Source: Archivesica marissinica (taxonomy: Eukaryota; Mollusca; Bivalvia; Venerida; Vesicomyidae). From it: a stretch of DNA of 64,000 bases. A program made the position numbers and the translations under genes. The stretch covers positions 29,372,562 through 29,436,561 of the forward strand of contig CM026401.1 in NCBI GenBank assembly GCA_014843695.1. The letters run 5' to 3'. Of the stretch, positions 20,954-35,204 are shown in pieces (position 1 is the first letter of the stretch; each line of letters begins with the position of its first letter). A model generated the notes under the pieces. That model was given only the letters and a program-made list of their open reading frames with translations, had not been told where the DNA came from and did not search any database.

Positions 20954-23900
20954 GTGAGTATACATGGGTATTTTAAAATCTATAAATCTACATGATCCAT
21001 GCCATTACATCAGATCCAAGGAAGCAAAGTGAGTATACATGGGTATTTCAAAATCTATAAATCTACATGATCCATGCCATTACATCAGATCCAAGGCAGC
21101 AAAGTGAGTATACATGGGTATTTTAAAATCTATAAATCTACATGATCCATGCCATTACAGATCCAAGGCAGCAAAGTGAGTATACATGGGTATTTTTAAA
21201 TCTATAAATCTACATGATCCATGCCATTACATCAGATCCAAGGCAGCAAAGTGAGTATACATGGGTATTTTTAAATCTATAAATCTACGTGATCCATGCC
21301 ATTACAGATCCAAGGCAGCAAAGTGAGTATACATGGGTATTTTAAAATCTATAAATCTACATGATCCATGCCATTACCAGATCCAAGGCAGCAAAGTGAG
21401 TATACATGGGTATTTTTAAATCTACATGATCCATGCCATTACATCAGATCCAAGGCAGCAAAGTGAGTAACATGGGTATTTTAAATCTATAAATCTACAT
21501 GATCCATGCCATTACATCAGATCCAAGGCAGCAAAGTGAGTATACATGGGTATTTTTAAATCTATAAATCTACATGATCCATGCCATTACAGATCCAAGG
21601 CAGCAAAGTGAGTATACATGGGTATTTTTAAATCTATAAATCTACATGATCCATGCCATTACAGATCCAAGGCAGCAAAGTGAGTATACATGGGTATTTT
21701 TAAATCTATAAATCTACATGATCCATGCCATTACATCAGATCCAAGGAAGCAAAGTGAGTATACATGGGTATTTTTAAATCTATAAATCTACATGATCCA
21801 TGCCATTACATCAGATCCAAGGCAGCAAAGTGAGTATACATGGGTATTTTAAATCTATAAATCTACATGATCCATGCCATTACATCAGATCCAAGGAAGC
21901 AAAGTGAGTACATGTATTTTTAAATCTATAAATCTACATGATCCATGCCATTACACAGATCCAGGCAGCAAAGTGAGTATACATGGGTATTTTTAAATCT
22001 ATAAATCTACATGATCCATGCCATTACATCAGATCCAAGGCAGCAAAGTGAGTATACATGGGTATTTTTAAATCTATAAATCTACATGATCCATGCCATT
22101 ACAGATCCAAGGCAGCAAAGTGAGTATACATGGGTATTTTTAAATCTATAAATCTACATGATCCATGCCATTACAGATCCAAGGCAGCAAAGTGAGTATA
22201 CATGGGTATTTTTAAATCTATAAATCTACATGATCCATGCCATTACATCAGATCCAAGGAAGCAAAGTGAGTATACATGGGTATTTTTAAATCTATAAAT
22301 CTACGTGATCCATGCCATTACAGATCCAAGGCAGCAAAGTGAGTATACATGGGTATTTTTAAATCTTTAAATCTACGTGATCCATGCCATTACAGATCCA
22401 AGGCAGCAAAGTGAGTATACATGGGTATTTTTAAATCTATAAATCTACATGATCCATGCCATTACATCAGATCCAAGGAAGCAAAGTGAGTATACATGGG
22501 TATTTTTAAATCTATAAATCTACATGATCCATGCCATTACAGATCCAAGGCAGCAAAGTGAGTATACATGGGTATTTTTAAATCTATAAATCTACGTGAT
22601 CCATGCCATTACAGATCCAAGGCAGCAAAGTGAGTATACATGGGTATTTTTAAATCTATAAATCTACATGATCCATGCCATTACATCAGATCCAAGGAAG
22701 CAAAGTGAGTATACATGGGTATTTTTAAATCTATAAATCTACATGATCCATGCCATTACAGATCCAAGGCAGCAAAGTGAGTATACATGGGTATTTTTAA
22801 ATCTATAAATCTACGTGATCCATGCCATTACAGATCCAAGGCAGCAAAGTGAGTATACATGGGTATTTTTAAATCTATAAATCTATGTGATCCATGCCAT
22901 TACAGATCCAAGGCAGCAAAGTGAGTTTACATGGGTATTTTTAAATCTATAAATCTACATGATCCATGCCATTACATCAGATCCAAGGCAGCAAAGTGAG
23001 TATACATGGGTATTTTTAAATCTATAAATCTACATGATCCATGCCATTACATCAGATCCAAGGAAGCAAAGTGAGTATACATGGGTATTTTTAAATCTAT
23101 AAATCTACGTGATCCATGCCATTACAGATCCAAGGCAGCAAAGTGAGTATACATGGGTATTTTTAAATCTAAATCTACATGATCCATGCCATTACATCAG
23201 ATCCAAGGCAGCAAAGTGAGTATACATGGGTATTTTTAAATCTATAAATCTACATGATCCATGCCATTACAGATCCAAGGTAGCAAAGTGAGTATACATG
23301 GGTATTTTTAAATCTATAAATCTACATGATCCATGTCATTACATCAGATCCAAGGAAGCAAAGTGAGTATACATGGGTATTTTTAAATCTATAAATCTAC
23401 ATGATCCATGCCATTACATCAGATCCAAGGAAGCAAAGTGAGTATACATGGGTATTTTTAAATCTATAAATCTACATGATCCATGCCATTACAGATCCAA
23501 GGCAGCAAAGTGAGTATACATGGGTATTTTTAAATCTATAAATCTACATGATCCATGCCATTACATCAGATCCAAGGCAGCAAAGTGAGCATACATGGGT
23601 ATTTTTAAATCTATAAATCTACATGATCCATGCCATTACAGATCCAAGGCAGCAAAGTGAGTATACATGGGTATTTTTATATCTATAAATCTACATGATC
23701 CATGCCATTACATCAGATCCAAGGAAGCAAAGTGAGTATACATGGGTATTTTTAAATCTATAAATCTACATGATCCATGCCATTACAGATCCAAGGCAGC
23801 AAAGTGAGTATACATGGGTATTTTTAAATCTATAAATCTACATGATCCATGCCATTACAGATCCAAGGCAGCAAAGTGAGTATACATGGGTATTTTTAAA

Positions 23901-26900
23901 TCTATAAATCTACATGATCCATGCCATTACATCAGATCCAAGGCAGCAAAGTGAGTATACATGGGTATTTTTAAATCTATAAATCTACATGATCCATGCC
24001 ATTACATCAGATCCAAGGAAGCAAAGTGAGTATACATGGGTATTTTTAAATCTATAAATCTACATGATCCATGCCATTACAGATCCAAGGCAGCAAAGTG
24101 AGTATACATGGGTATTTTTAAATCTATAAATCTACATGATCCATGCCATTACATCAGATCCAAGGCAGCAAAGTGAGTATACATGGGTATTTTTAAATCT
24201 ATAAATCTACATGATCCATGCCATTACAGATCCAAGGCAGCAAAGTGAGTATACATGGGTATTTTTAAATCTATAAATCTACATGATCCATGCCATTACA
24301 TCAGATCCAAGGCAGCAAAGTGAGTATACATGGGTATTTTTAAATCTATAAATCTACATGATCCATGCCATTACATCAGATCCAAGGCAGCAAAGTGAGT
24401 ATACATGGGTATTTTTAAATCTATAAATCTACATGATCCATGCCATTACAGATCCAAGGCAGCAAAGTGAGTATACATGGGTATTTTTAAATCTATAAAT
24501 CTACATGATCCATGCCATTACATCAGATCCAAGGAAGCAAAGTGAGTATACATGGGTATTTTTAAATCTATAAATCTACATGATCCATGCCATTACATCA
24601 GATCCAAGGCAGCAAAGTGAGTATACATGGGTATTTTTAAATCTATAAATCTACATGATCCATGCCATTACATCAGATCCAAGGCAGCAAAGTGAGTATA
24701 CATGGGTATTTTTAAATCTATAAATCTACATGATCCATGCCATTACATCAGATCCAAGGCAGCAAAGTGAGTATACATGGGTATTTTTAAATCTATAAAT
24801 CTACATGATCCATGCCATTACATCAGATCCAAGGCAGCAAAGTGAGTATACATGGGTATTTTTAAATCTATAAATCTACATGATCCATGCCATTACATCA
24901 GATCCAAGGCAGCAAAGTGAGTATACATGGGTATTTTTAAATCTATAAATCTACATGATCCATGCCATTACATCAGATCCAAGGCAGCAAAGTGAGTATA
25001 CATGGGTATTTTTAAATCTATAAATCTACATGATCCATGCCATTACATCAGATCCAAGGCAGCAAAGTGAGTATACATGGGTATTTTTAAATCTATAAAT
25101 CTACATGATCCATGCCATTACATCAGATCCAAGGCAGCAAAGTGAGTATACATGGGTATTTTTAAATCTATAAATCTACATGATCCATGCCATTACAGAT
25201 CCAAGGCAGCAAAGTGAGTATACATGGGTATTTTTAAATCTATAAATCTACATGATCCATGCCATTACATATCCAAGGCAGCAAAGTGAGTATACATGGG
25301 TATTTTTAAATCTATAAATCTACGTGATCCATGCCATTACAGATCCAAGGCAGCAAAGTGAGTATACATGGGTATTTTTAAATCTATAAATCTACATGAT
25401 CCATGCCATTACATCAGATCCAAGGAAGCAAAGTGAGTATACATGGGTATTTTTAAATCTATAAATCTACGTGATCCATGCCATTACAGATCCAAGGCAG
25501 CAAAGTGAGTATACATGGGTATTTTTAAATCTGTAAATCTACGTGATCCATGCCATTACAGATCCAAGGCAGCAAAGTGAGTATACATGGGTATTTTTAA
25601 ATCTATAAATCTACATGATCCATGCCATTACATCAGATCCAAGGAAGCAAAGTGAGTATACATGGGTATTTTTAAATCTATAAATCTACGTGATCCATGC
25701 CATTACAGATCCAAGGCAGCAAAGTGAGTATACATGGGTATTTTTAAATCTGTAAATCTACGTGATCCATGCCATTACAGATCCAAGGCAGCAAAGTGAG
25801 TATACATGGGTATTTTTAAATCTATAAATCTACATGATCCATGCCATTACATCAGATCCAAGGAAGCAAAGTGAGTATACATGGGTATTTTTAAATCTAT
25901 AAATCTACATGATCCATGCCATTACAGATCCAAGGCAGCAAAGTGAGTATACATGGGTATTTTTAAATCTATAAATCTACGTGATCCATGCCATTACAGA
26001 TCCAAGGCAGCAAAGTGAGTATACATGGGTATTTTTAAATCTATAAATCTACATGATCCATGCCATTACAGATCCAAGGCAGCAAAGTGAGTATACATGG
26101 GTATTTTTAAATCTATAAATCTACATGATCCATGCCATTACATCAGATCCAAGGCAGCAAAGTGAGTATACATGGGTATTTTTAAATCTATAAATCTACA
26201 TGATCCATGCCATTACATCAGATCCAAGGAAGCAAAGTGAGTATACATGGGTATTTTTAAATCTATAAATCTACATGATCCATGCCATTACAGATCCAAG
26301 GCAGCAAAGTGAGTATACATGGGTATTTTTAAATCTATAAATCTACATGATCCATGCCATTACATCAGATCCAAGGCAGCAAAGTGAGTATACATGGGTA
26401 TTTTTAAATCTATAAATCTACATGATCCATGCCATTACATCAGATCCAAGGCAGCAAAGTGAGTATACATGGGTATTTTTAAATCTATAAATCTACATGA
26501 TCCATGCCATTACAGATCCAAGGTAGCAAAGTGAGTATACATGGGTATTTTTAAATCTATAAATCTACATGATCCATGTCATTACATCAGATCCAAGGAA
26601 GCAAAGTGAGTATACATGGGTATTTTTAAATCTATAAATCTACATGATCCATGCCATTACATCAGATCCAAGGCAGCAAAGTGAGTATACATGGGTATTT
26701 TTAAATCTATAAATCTACATGATCCATGCCATTACAGATCCAAGGCAGCAAAGTGAGTATACATGGGTATTTTTAAATCTATAAATCTACATGATCCATG
26801 CCATTACATCAGATCCAAGGAAGCAAAGTGAGTATACATGGGTATTTTTAAATCTATAAATCTACATGATCCATGCCATTACAGATCCAAGGTAGCAAAG

Positions 26901-29900
26901 TGAGTATACATGGGTATTTTTAAATCTATAAATCTACATGATCCATGCCATTACATCAGATCCAAGGCAGCAAAGTGAGCATACATGGGTATTTTTAAAT
27001 CTATAAATCTACATGATCCATGCCATTACAGATCCAAGGCAGCAAAGTGAGTATACATGGGTATTTTTATATCTATAAATCTACATGATCCATGCCATTA
27101 CATCAGATCCAAGGAAGCAAAGTGAGTATACATGGGTATTTTTAAATCTATAAATCTACATGATCCATGCCATTACAGATCCAAGGCAGCAAAGTGAGTA
27201 TACATGGGTATTTTTAAATCTATAAATCTACATGATCCATGCCATTACAGATCCAAGGTAGCAAAGTGAGTATACATGGGTATTTTTAAATCTATAAATC
27301 TACATGATCCATGCCATTACATCAGATCCAAGGCAGCAAAGTGAGCATACATGGGTATTTTTAAATCTATAAATCTACATGATCCATGCCATTACAGATC
27401 CAAGGCAGCAAAGTGAGTATACATGGGTATTTTTATATCTATAAATCTACATGATCCATGCCATTACATCAGATCCAAGGAAGCAAAGTGAGTATACATG
27501 GGTATTTTTAAATCTATAAATCTACATGATCCATGCCATTACAGATCCAAGGCAGCAAAGTGAGTATACATGGGTATTTTTAAATCTACAACCACCAACA
27601 CAACCAACAAAAAACAATTTAAAATCTACATGATCCATGCCATTACAGATCCAAGGCAGCAAAGTGAGTATACATGGGTATTTTTAAATCTATAAATCTA
27701 CATGATCCATGCCATTACATCAGATCCAAGGAAGCAAAGTGAGTATACATGGGTATTTTTAAATCTATAAATCTACGTGATCCATGCCATTACAGATCCA
27801 AGGCAGCAAAGTGAGTATACATGGGTATTTTTAAATCTGTAAATCTACGTGATCCATGCCATTACAGATCCAAGGCAGCAATGTGAGTATACATGGGTAT
27901 TTTTAAATCTATAAATCTACATGATCCATGCCATTACATCAGATCCAAGGAAGCAAAGTGAGTATACATGGGTATTTTTAAATCTATAAATCTACATGAT
28001 CCATGCCATTACAGATCCAAGGCAGCAAAGTGAGTATACATGGGTATTTTTAAATCTATAAATCTACGTGATCCATGCCATTACAGATCCAAGGCAGCAA
28101 AGTGAGTATACATGGGTATTTTTAAATCTATAAATCTACATGATCCATGCCATTACATCAGATCCAAGGAAGCAAAGTGAGTATACATGGGTATTTTTAA
28201 ATCTATAAATCTACATGATCCATGCCATTACAGATCCAAGGCAGCAAAGTGAGTATACATGGGTATTTTTAAATCTATAAATCTACGTGATCCATGCCAT
28301 TACAGATCCAAGGCAGCAAAGTGAGTATACATGGGTATTTTTAAATCTATAAATCTATGTGATCCATGCCATTACAGATCCAAGGCAGCAAAGTGAGTTT
28401 ACATGGGTATTTTTAAATCTATAAATCTACATGATCCATGCCATTACATCAGATCCAAGGCAGCAAAGTGAGTATACATGGGTATTTTTAAATCTATAAA
28501 TCTACATGATCCATGCCATTACATCAGATCCAAGGAAGCAAAGTGAGTATACATGGGTATTTTTAAATCTATAAATCTACGTGATCCATGCCATTACAGA
28601 TCCAAGGCAGCAAAGTGAGTATACATGGGTATTTTTAAATCTAAATCTACATGATCCATGCCATTACATCAGATCCAAGGCAGCAAAGTGAGTATACATG
28701 GGTATTTTTAAATCTATAAATCTACATGATCCATGCCATTACAGATCCAAGGTAGCAAAGTGAGTATACATGGGTATTTTTAAATCTATAAATCTACATG
28801 ATCCATGTCATTACATCAGATCCAAGGAAGCAAAGTGAGTATACATGGGTATTTTTAAATCTATAAATCTACATGATCCATGCCATTACATCAGATCCAA
28901 GGCAGCAAAGTGAGTATACATGGGTATTTTTAAATCTATAAATCTACATGATCCATGCCATTACAGATCCAAGGCAGCAAAGTGAGTATACATGGGTATT
29001 TTTAAATCTATAAATCTACATGATCCATGCCATTACATCAGATCCAAGGAAGCAAAGTGAGTATACATGGGTATTTTTAAATCTATAAATCTACATGATC
29101 CATGCCATTACAGATCCAAGGTAGCAAAGTGAGTATACATGGGTATTTTTAAATCTACATGATCCATGCCATTACATCAGATCCAAGGCAGCAAAGTGAG
29201 CATACATGGGTATTTTTAAATCTACATGATCCATGCCATTACAGATCCAAGGCAGCAAAGTGAGTATACATGGGTATTTTTATATCTATAAATCTACATG
29301 ATCCATGCCATTACATCAGATCCAAGGAAGCAAAGTGAGTATACATGGGTATTTTTAAATCTACATGATCCATGCCATTACAGATCCAAGGCAGCAAAGT
29401 GAGTATACATGGGTATTTTTAAATCTATAAATCTACATGATCCATGCCATTACATCAGATCCAAGGAAGCAAAGTGAGTATACATGGGTATTTTTAAATC
29501 TATAAATCTACATGATCCATGCCATTACAGATCCAAGGCAGCAAAGTGAGTATACATGGGTATTTTAAATCTATAAATCTACATGATCCATGCCATTACA
29601 GATCCAAGGCAGCAAAGTGAGTATACATGGGTATTTTTAAATCTATAAATCTACATGATCCATGCCATTACATCAGATCCAAGGCAGCAAAGTGAGTATA
29701 CATGGGTATTTTAAATCTATAAATCTACATGATCCATGCCATTACATCAGATCCAAGGCAGCAAAGTGAGTATACATGGGTATTTTTAAATCTATAAATC
29801 TACATGATCCATGCCATTACATCAGATCCAAGGCAGCAAAGTGAGTATACATGGGTATTTTTAAATCTATAAATCTACGTGATCCATGCCATTACATCAG

Positions 29901-32900
29901 ATCCAAGGCAGCAAAGTGAGTATACATGGGTATTTTTAAATCTATAATCTACATGATCCATGCCATTACATCAGATCCAAGGCAGCAAAGTGAGTATACA
30001 TGGGTATTTTTAAATCTATAAATCTACATGATCCATGCCATTACAGATCCAAGGCAGCAAAGTGAGTATACATGGGTATTTTTAAATCTATAAATCTACA
30101 TGATCCATGCCATTACATATCCAAGGCAGCAAAGTGAGTATACATGGGTATTTTTAAATCTATAAATCTACGTGATCCATGCCATTACAGATCCAAGGCA
30201 GCAAAGTGAGTATACATGGGTATTTTTAAATCTATAAATCTACATGATCCATGCCATTACATCAGATCCAAGGAAGCAAAGTGAGTATACATGGGTATTT
30301 TTAAATCTATAAATCTACGTGATCCATGCCATTACAGATCCAAGGCAGCAAAGTGAGTATACATGGGTATTTTTAAATCTGTAAATCTACGTGATCCATG
30401 CCATTACAGATCCAAGGCAGCAAAGTGAGTATACATGGGTATTTTTAAATCTATAAATCTACATGATCCATGCCATTACATCAGATCCAAGGAAGCAAAG
30501 TGAGTATACATGGGTATTTTTAAATCTATAAATCTACATGATCCATGCCATTACAGATCCAAGGCAGCAAAGTGAGTATACATGGGTATTTTTAAATCTA
30601 TAAATCTACGTGATCCATGCCATTACAGATCCAAGGCAGCAAAGTGAGTATACATGGGTATTTTTAAATCTATAAATCTACATGATCCATGCCATTACAT
30701 CAGATCCAAGGAAGCAAAGTGAGTATACATGGGTATTTTTAAATCTATAAATCTACATGATCCATGCCATTACAGATCCAAGGCAGCAAAGTGAGTATAC
30801 ATGGGTATTTTTAAATCTATAAATCTACGTGATCCATGCCATTACAGATCCAAGGCAGCAAAGTGAGTATACATGGGTATTTTTAAATCTATAAATCTAC
30901 GTGATCCATGCCATTACAGATCCAAGGCAGCAAAGTGAGTTTACATGGGTATTTTTAAATCTATAAATCTACATGATCCATGCCATTACATCAGATCCAA
31001 GGCAGCAAAGTGAGTATACATGGGTATTTTTAAATCTATAAATCTACATGATCCATGCCATTACATCAGATCCAAGGAAGCAAAGTGAGTATACATGGGT
31101 ATTTTTAAATCTATAAATCTACATGATCCATGCCATTACAGATCCAAGGCAGCAAAGTGAGTATACATGGGTATTTTTAAATCTATAAATCTACGTGATC
31201 CATGTCATTACATCAGATCCAAGGCAGCAAAGTGAGTATACATGGGTATTTTTAAATCTAAATCTACATGATCCATGCCATTACATCAGATCCAAGGCAG
31301 CAAAGTGAGTATACATGGGTATTTTTAAATCTATAAATCTACATGATCCATGCCATTACAGATCCAAGGTAGCAAAGTGAGTATACATGGGTATTTTTAA
31401 ATCTATAAATCTACATGATCCATGTCATTACATCAGATCCAAGGAAGCAAAGTGAGTATACATGGGTATTTTTAAATCTATAAATCTACATGATCCATGC
31501 CATTACATCAGATCCAAGGCAGCAAAGTGAGTATACATGGGTATTTTTAAATCTATAAATATACATGATCCATGCCATTACAGATCCAAGGCAGCAAAGT
31601 GAGTATACATGAGTATTTTTAAATCTATAAATCTACATGATCCATGCCATTACATCAGATCCAAGGAAGCAAAGTGAGTATACATGGGTATTTTTAAATC
31701 TATAAATCTACATGATCCATGCCATTACAGATCCAAGGTAGCAAAGTGAGTATACATGGGTATTTTTAAATCTATAAATCTACATGATCCATGCCATTAC
31801 ATCAGATCCAAGGCAGCAAAGTGAGCATACATGGGTATTTTTAAATCTATAAATCTACATGATCCATGCCATTACAGATCCAAGGCAGCAAAGTGAGTAT
31901 ACATGGGTATTTTTATATCTATAAATCTACATGATCCATGCCATTACATCAGATCCAAGGAAGCAAAGTGAGTATACATGGGTATTTTTAAATCTATAAA
32001 TCTACATGATCCATGCCATTACAGATCCAAGGCAGCAAAGTGAGTATACATGGGTATTTTTAAATCTATAAATCTACATGATCCATGCCATTACATCAGA
32101 TCCAAGGAAGCAAAGTGAGTATACATGGGTATTTTTAAATCTATAAATCTACATGATCCATGCCATTACAGATCCAAGGCAGCAAAGTGAGTATACATGG
32201 GTATTTTTAAATCTATAAATCTACATGATCCATGCCATTACAGATCCAAGGCAGCAAAGTGAGTATACATGGGTATTTTTAAATCTATAAATCTACATGA
32301 TCCATGCCATTACATCAGATCCAAGGCAGCAAAGTGAGTATACATGGGTATTTTTAAATCTATAAATCTACATGATCCATGCCATTACATCAGATCCAAG
32401 GCAGCAAAGTGAGTATACATGGGTATTTTTAAATCTATAAATCTACATGATCCATGCCATTACATCAGATCCAAGGAAGCAAAGTGAGTATACATGGGTA
32501 TTTTTAAATCTATAAATCTACATGATCCATGCCATTACATCAGATCCAAGGCGGCAAAGTGAGTATACATGGGTATTTTTAAATCTATAAATCTACATGA
32601 TCCATGCCATTACAGATCCAAGGCAGCAAAGTGAGTATACATGGGTATTTTTAAATCTATAAATCTACATGATCCATGCCATTACATATCCAAGGAAGCA
32701 AAGTGAGTATACATGGGTATTTTTAAATCTATAAATCTACGTGATCCATGCCATTACAGATCCAAGGCAGCAAAGTGAGTTTACATGGGTATTTTTAAAT
32801 CTAAATCTACGTGATCCATGCCATTACAGATCCAAGGCAGCAAAGTGAGTATACATGGGTATTTTTAAATCTATAAATCTACATGATCCATGCCATTACA

Positions 32901-33735
32901 TCAGATCCAAGGAAGCAAAGTGAGTATACATGGGTATTTTTAAATCTATAAATCTACGTGATCCATGCCATTACAGATCCAAGGCAGCAAAGTGAGTATA
33001 CATGGGTATTTTTAAATCTGTAAATCTACGTGATCCATGCCATTACAGATCCAAGGCAGCAAAGTGAGTATACATGGGTATTTTTAAATCTATAAATCTA
33101 CATGATCCATGCCATTACATCAGATCCAAGGAAGCAAAGTGAGTATACCTGGGTATTTTTAAATCTATAAATCTACATGATCCATGCCATTACAGATCCA
33201 AGGCAGCAAAGTGAGTATACATGGGTATTTTTAAATCTATAAATCTACATGATCCATGCCATTACATCAGATCCAAGGAAGCAAAGTGAGTATACATGGG
33301 TATTTTTAAATCTATAAATCTACATGATCCATGCCATTACAGATCCAAGGCAGCAAAGTGAGTATACATGGGTATTTTTAAATCTATAAATCTACGTGAT
33401 CCATGCCATTACAGATCCAAGGCAGCAAAGTGAGTATACATGGGTATTTTTAAATCTATAAATCTATGTGATCCATGCCATTACAGATCCAAGGCAGCAA
33501 AGTGAGTTTACATGGGTATTTTTAAATCTATAAATCTACATGATCCATGCCATTACATCAGATCCAAGGCAGCAAAGTGAGTATACATGGGTATTTTTAA
33601 ATCTATAAATCTACATGATCCATGCCATTACATCAGATCCAAGGCAGCAAAGTGAGTATACATGGGTATTTTTAAATCTATAAATCTACATGATCCATGC
33701 CATTACCGGTACATTAGATCCAAGGATGCAAAGTG
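20903..33735 (+). repeat. 72/75-bp array seeded on exon 9 3' end and 5' splice site
   Basis: About 170 units over 12.8 kb. Unit: ATCTACATGATCCATGCCAT + TAC(ATC)AGATCCAAGG + CAGCAAA, then donor-like GTGAGTATACATGGGTATTT + TTAAATCTATAA. The first unit is exon 9 itself (AAATCTATGTGGACCATTCC ... GAAGCAAA|GTGAGT). Variants (GGAAGC/GGCAGC, ATG/GTG, TTTATATC, TGAGTTTAC) recur in the same order over kilobases. A unique 40-bp interruption sits at 27587-27625. Confidence 0.96.
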
Positions 33736-33741
33736 AGTATA

Positions 33742-33919
33742 TAGTCAAACCTGTGTTAGTGGTCACCTCTATTAAGCAACCAACCTGTATTAAGCAGCCA
33801 GTTTCCAGATTCCAAATATGTTGTTTTATTATATATTTGACCTCTATTAAGCAGCCACCTGTGTTCAGCAGCCACTTTCTGTGACTCCCTTGACTGGCTG
33901 CTTAAGGCAGGTTTGACTG
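33742..33919. mobile_element. MITE-B, TA-flanked, 178 bp
   Basis: Ends TAGTCAAACCTGTGTTAGTG and CTTAAGGCAGGTTTGACTG are inverted repeats of the form CAGTCAAACCTG, with TA on both sides. It sits in the last array unit exactly at the TA of GTGAGTATACATGGG, splitting it. A relative is at 57136-57296. Tc1/mariner-type. Confidence 0.88.
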
Positions 33920-34205
33920 TACATGGGTATTTTAAAATCTATAAATCTACGTGATCCATGCCATTACATCAGATCCGAGGATGATTCATAAGCGAGGTGA
34001 GTTTAAAGGATGTATCTGTAAGCTGACGGTTAGAACCGCTAGAGGAAACAATTGAACTCGTACTTTATTAAATGTTCAGTTAATGGTGCGTAGATTGCCC
34101 CATCTATCTCTCGTATCGAGTTCCATGTGAGTTTGATTCTTTCAAATTTTTTTCTATAGTTGTAAAGAAAGACAATTGATATTTTATTTCAATAAATGGT
34201 AATAA

Positions 34206-35013
34206 TTTAACAACTAAATTAGTAAAGGGAGACAATTTAATTTGTATGTAGGCACAGGGCAGTGAGACTATCGGCAAAGGGAGACAATTTAATTTGTATG
34301 TAGGCACAGGGCAGTGAGACTATCGGCAAAGGGAGACAATTTAATTTGTATGTAGGCACAGGGCAGTGAGACTATCGGCAAAGGGAGACAATTTAATTTG
34401 TATGTAGGCACAGGGCAGTGAGACTATCGGCAAAGGGAGACAATTTAATTTGTATGTAGGCACAGGGCAGTGAGACTATCGGCAAAGGGAGACAATTTAA
34501 TTTGTATGTAGGCACAGGGCAGTGAGACTATCGGCAAAGGGAGACAATTTAATTTGTATGTAGGCACAGGGCAGTGAGACTATCGGCAAAGGGAGACAAT
34601 TTAATTTGTATGTAGGCACAGGGCAGTGAGACTATCGGCAAAGGGAGACAATTTAATTTGTATGTAGGCACAGGGCAGTGAGACTATCGGCAAAGGGAGA
34701 CAATTTAATTTGTATGTAGGCACAGGGCAGTGAGACTATCGGCAAAGGGAGACAATTTAATTTGTATGTAGGCACAGGGCAGTGAGACTATCGGCAAAGG
34801 GAGACAATTTAATTTGTATGTAGGCACAGGGCAGTGAGACTATCGGCAAAGGGAGACAATTTGACTCGTATGTCAATAAATGTAGACAATTTAATTAATA
34901 CATCAGCAAAGGGAGACAATTGTAAAGGGAAACAATTCAATTACTGTGCCAGTAAAGGGAGGACAATTTGTCTGTTATATGAGTAAAGGGAGACAATTTA
35001 ACTTTTATTTCAG
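34206..35013 (+). repeat. 52-bp array seeded on exon 10 start and 3' splice site
   Basis: About 12 near-identical units (34206-34866): GTAGGCACAGGGCAGTGAGA + CTATCGGCAAAGGGAGACAA + TTTAATTTGTAT. Then 4-5 increasingly diverged ones up to the exon. The core CAGTAAAGGGAAACAGTTTG of the acceptor and exon 10 (GKQF codons) is recognisable in each as C(G/A)GCAAAGGGAGACAATTT. Confidence 0.85.
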
Positions 35014-35158
35014 TAAAGGGAAACAGTTTGTCAAGTTTGTTAACATGTTGATGAATGACACGACGTTTCTCCTCGACGAGAGTTTAGACTGTCTCAAGAG
35101 AATACATGAAGTCCAGGATGAAATGGCCAACACAGAGGAATGGAACAAAAAATCCAGT
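35014..35158 (+). CDS. UBE4B: UBE4B exon 10 of window
   Basis: One base completing Asn, then 48 codons: [20 protein letters not shown], then [17 protein letters not shown], ending EEWNKKSS. This is one of the most conserved UBE4B blocks ([24 protein letters not shown]). Acceptor TTTATTTCAG, donor AGT|GTAAGC. The exon start and its acceptor are the apparent founder of the upstream 52-bp array. Confidence 0.96.
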
Positions 35159-35204
35159 GTAAGCTTTTCTAAATGAAATGTACTCGATCCAGTGCCTTTC
35201 CGAT

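Noticed and set aside
20903..33735. CRISPR array (regular repeats)
   Set aside because: Repeats are contiguous without unique spacers, in a spliced eukaryotic gene.
34946..35013. Extending exon 10 upstream through the open frame (VKGGQF, SKGRQF)
   Set aside because: These are diverged array copies of the exon start. The TTTATTTCAG acceptor and the phase from exon 9 place the start at 35014.
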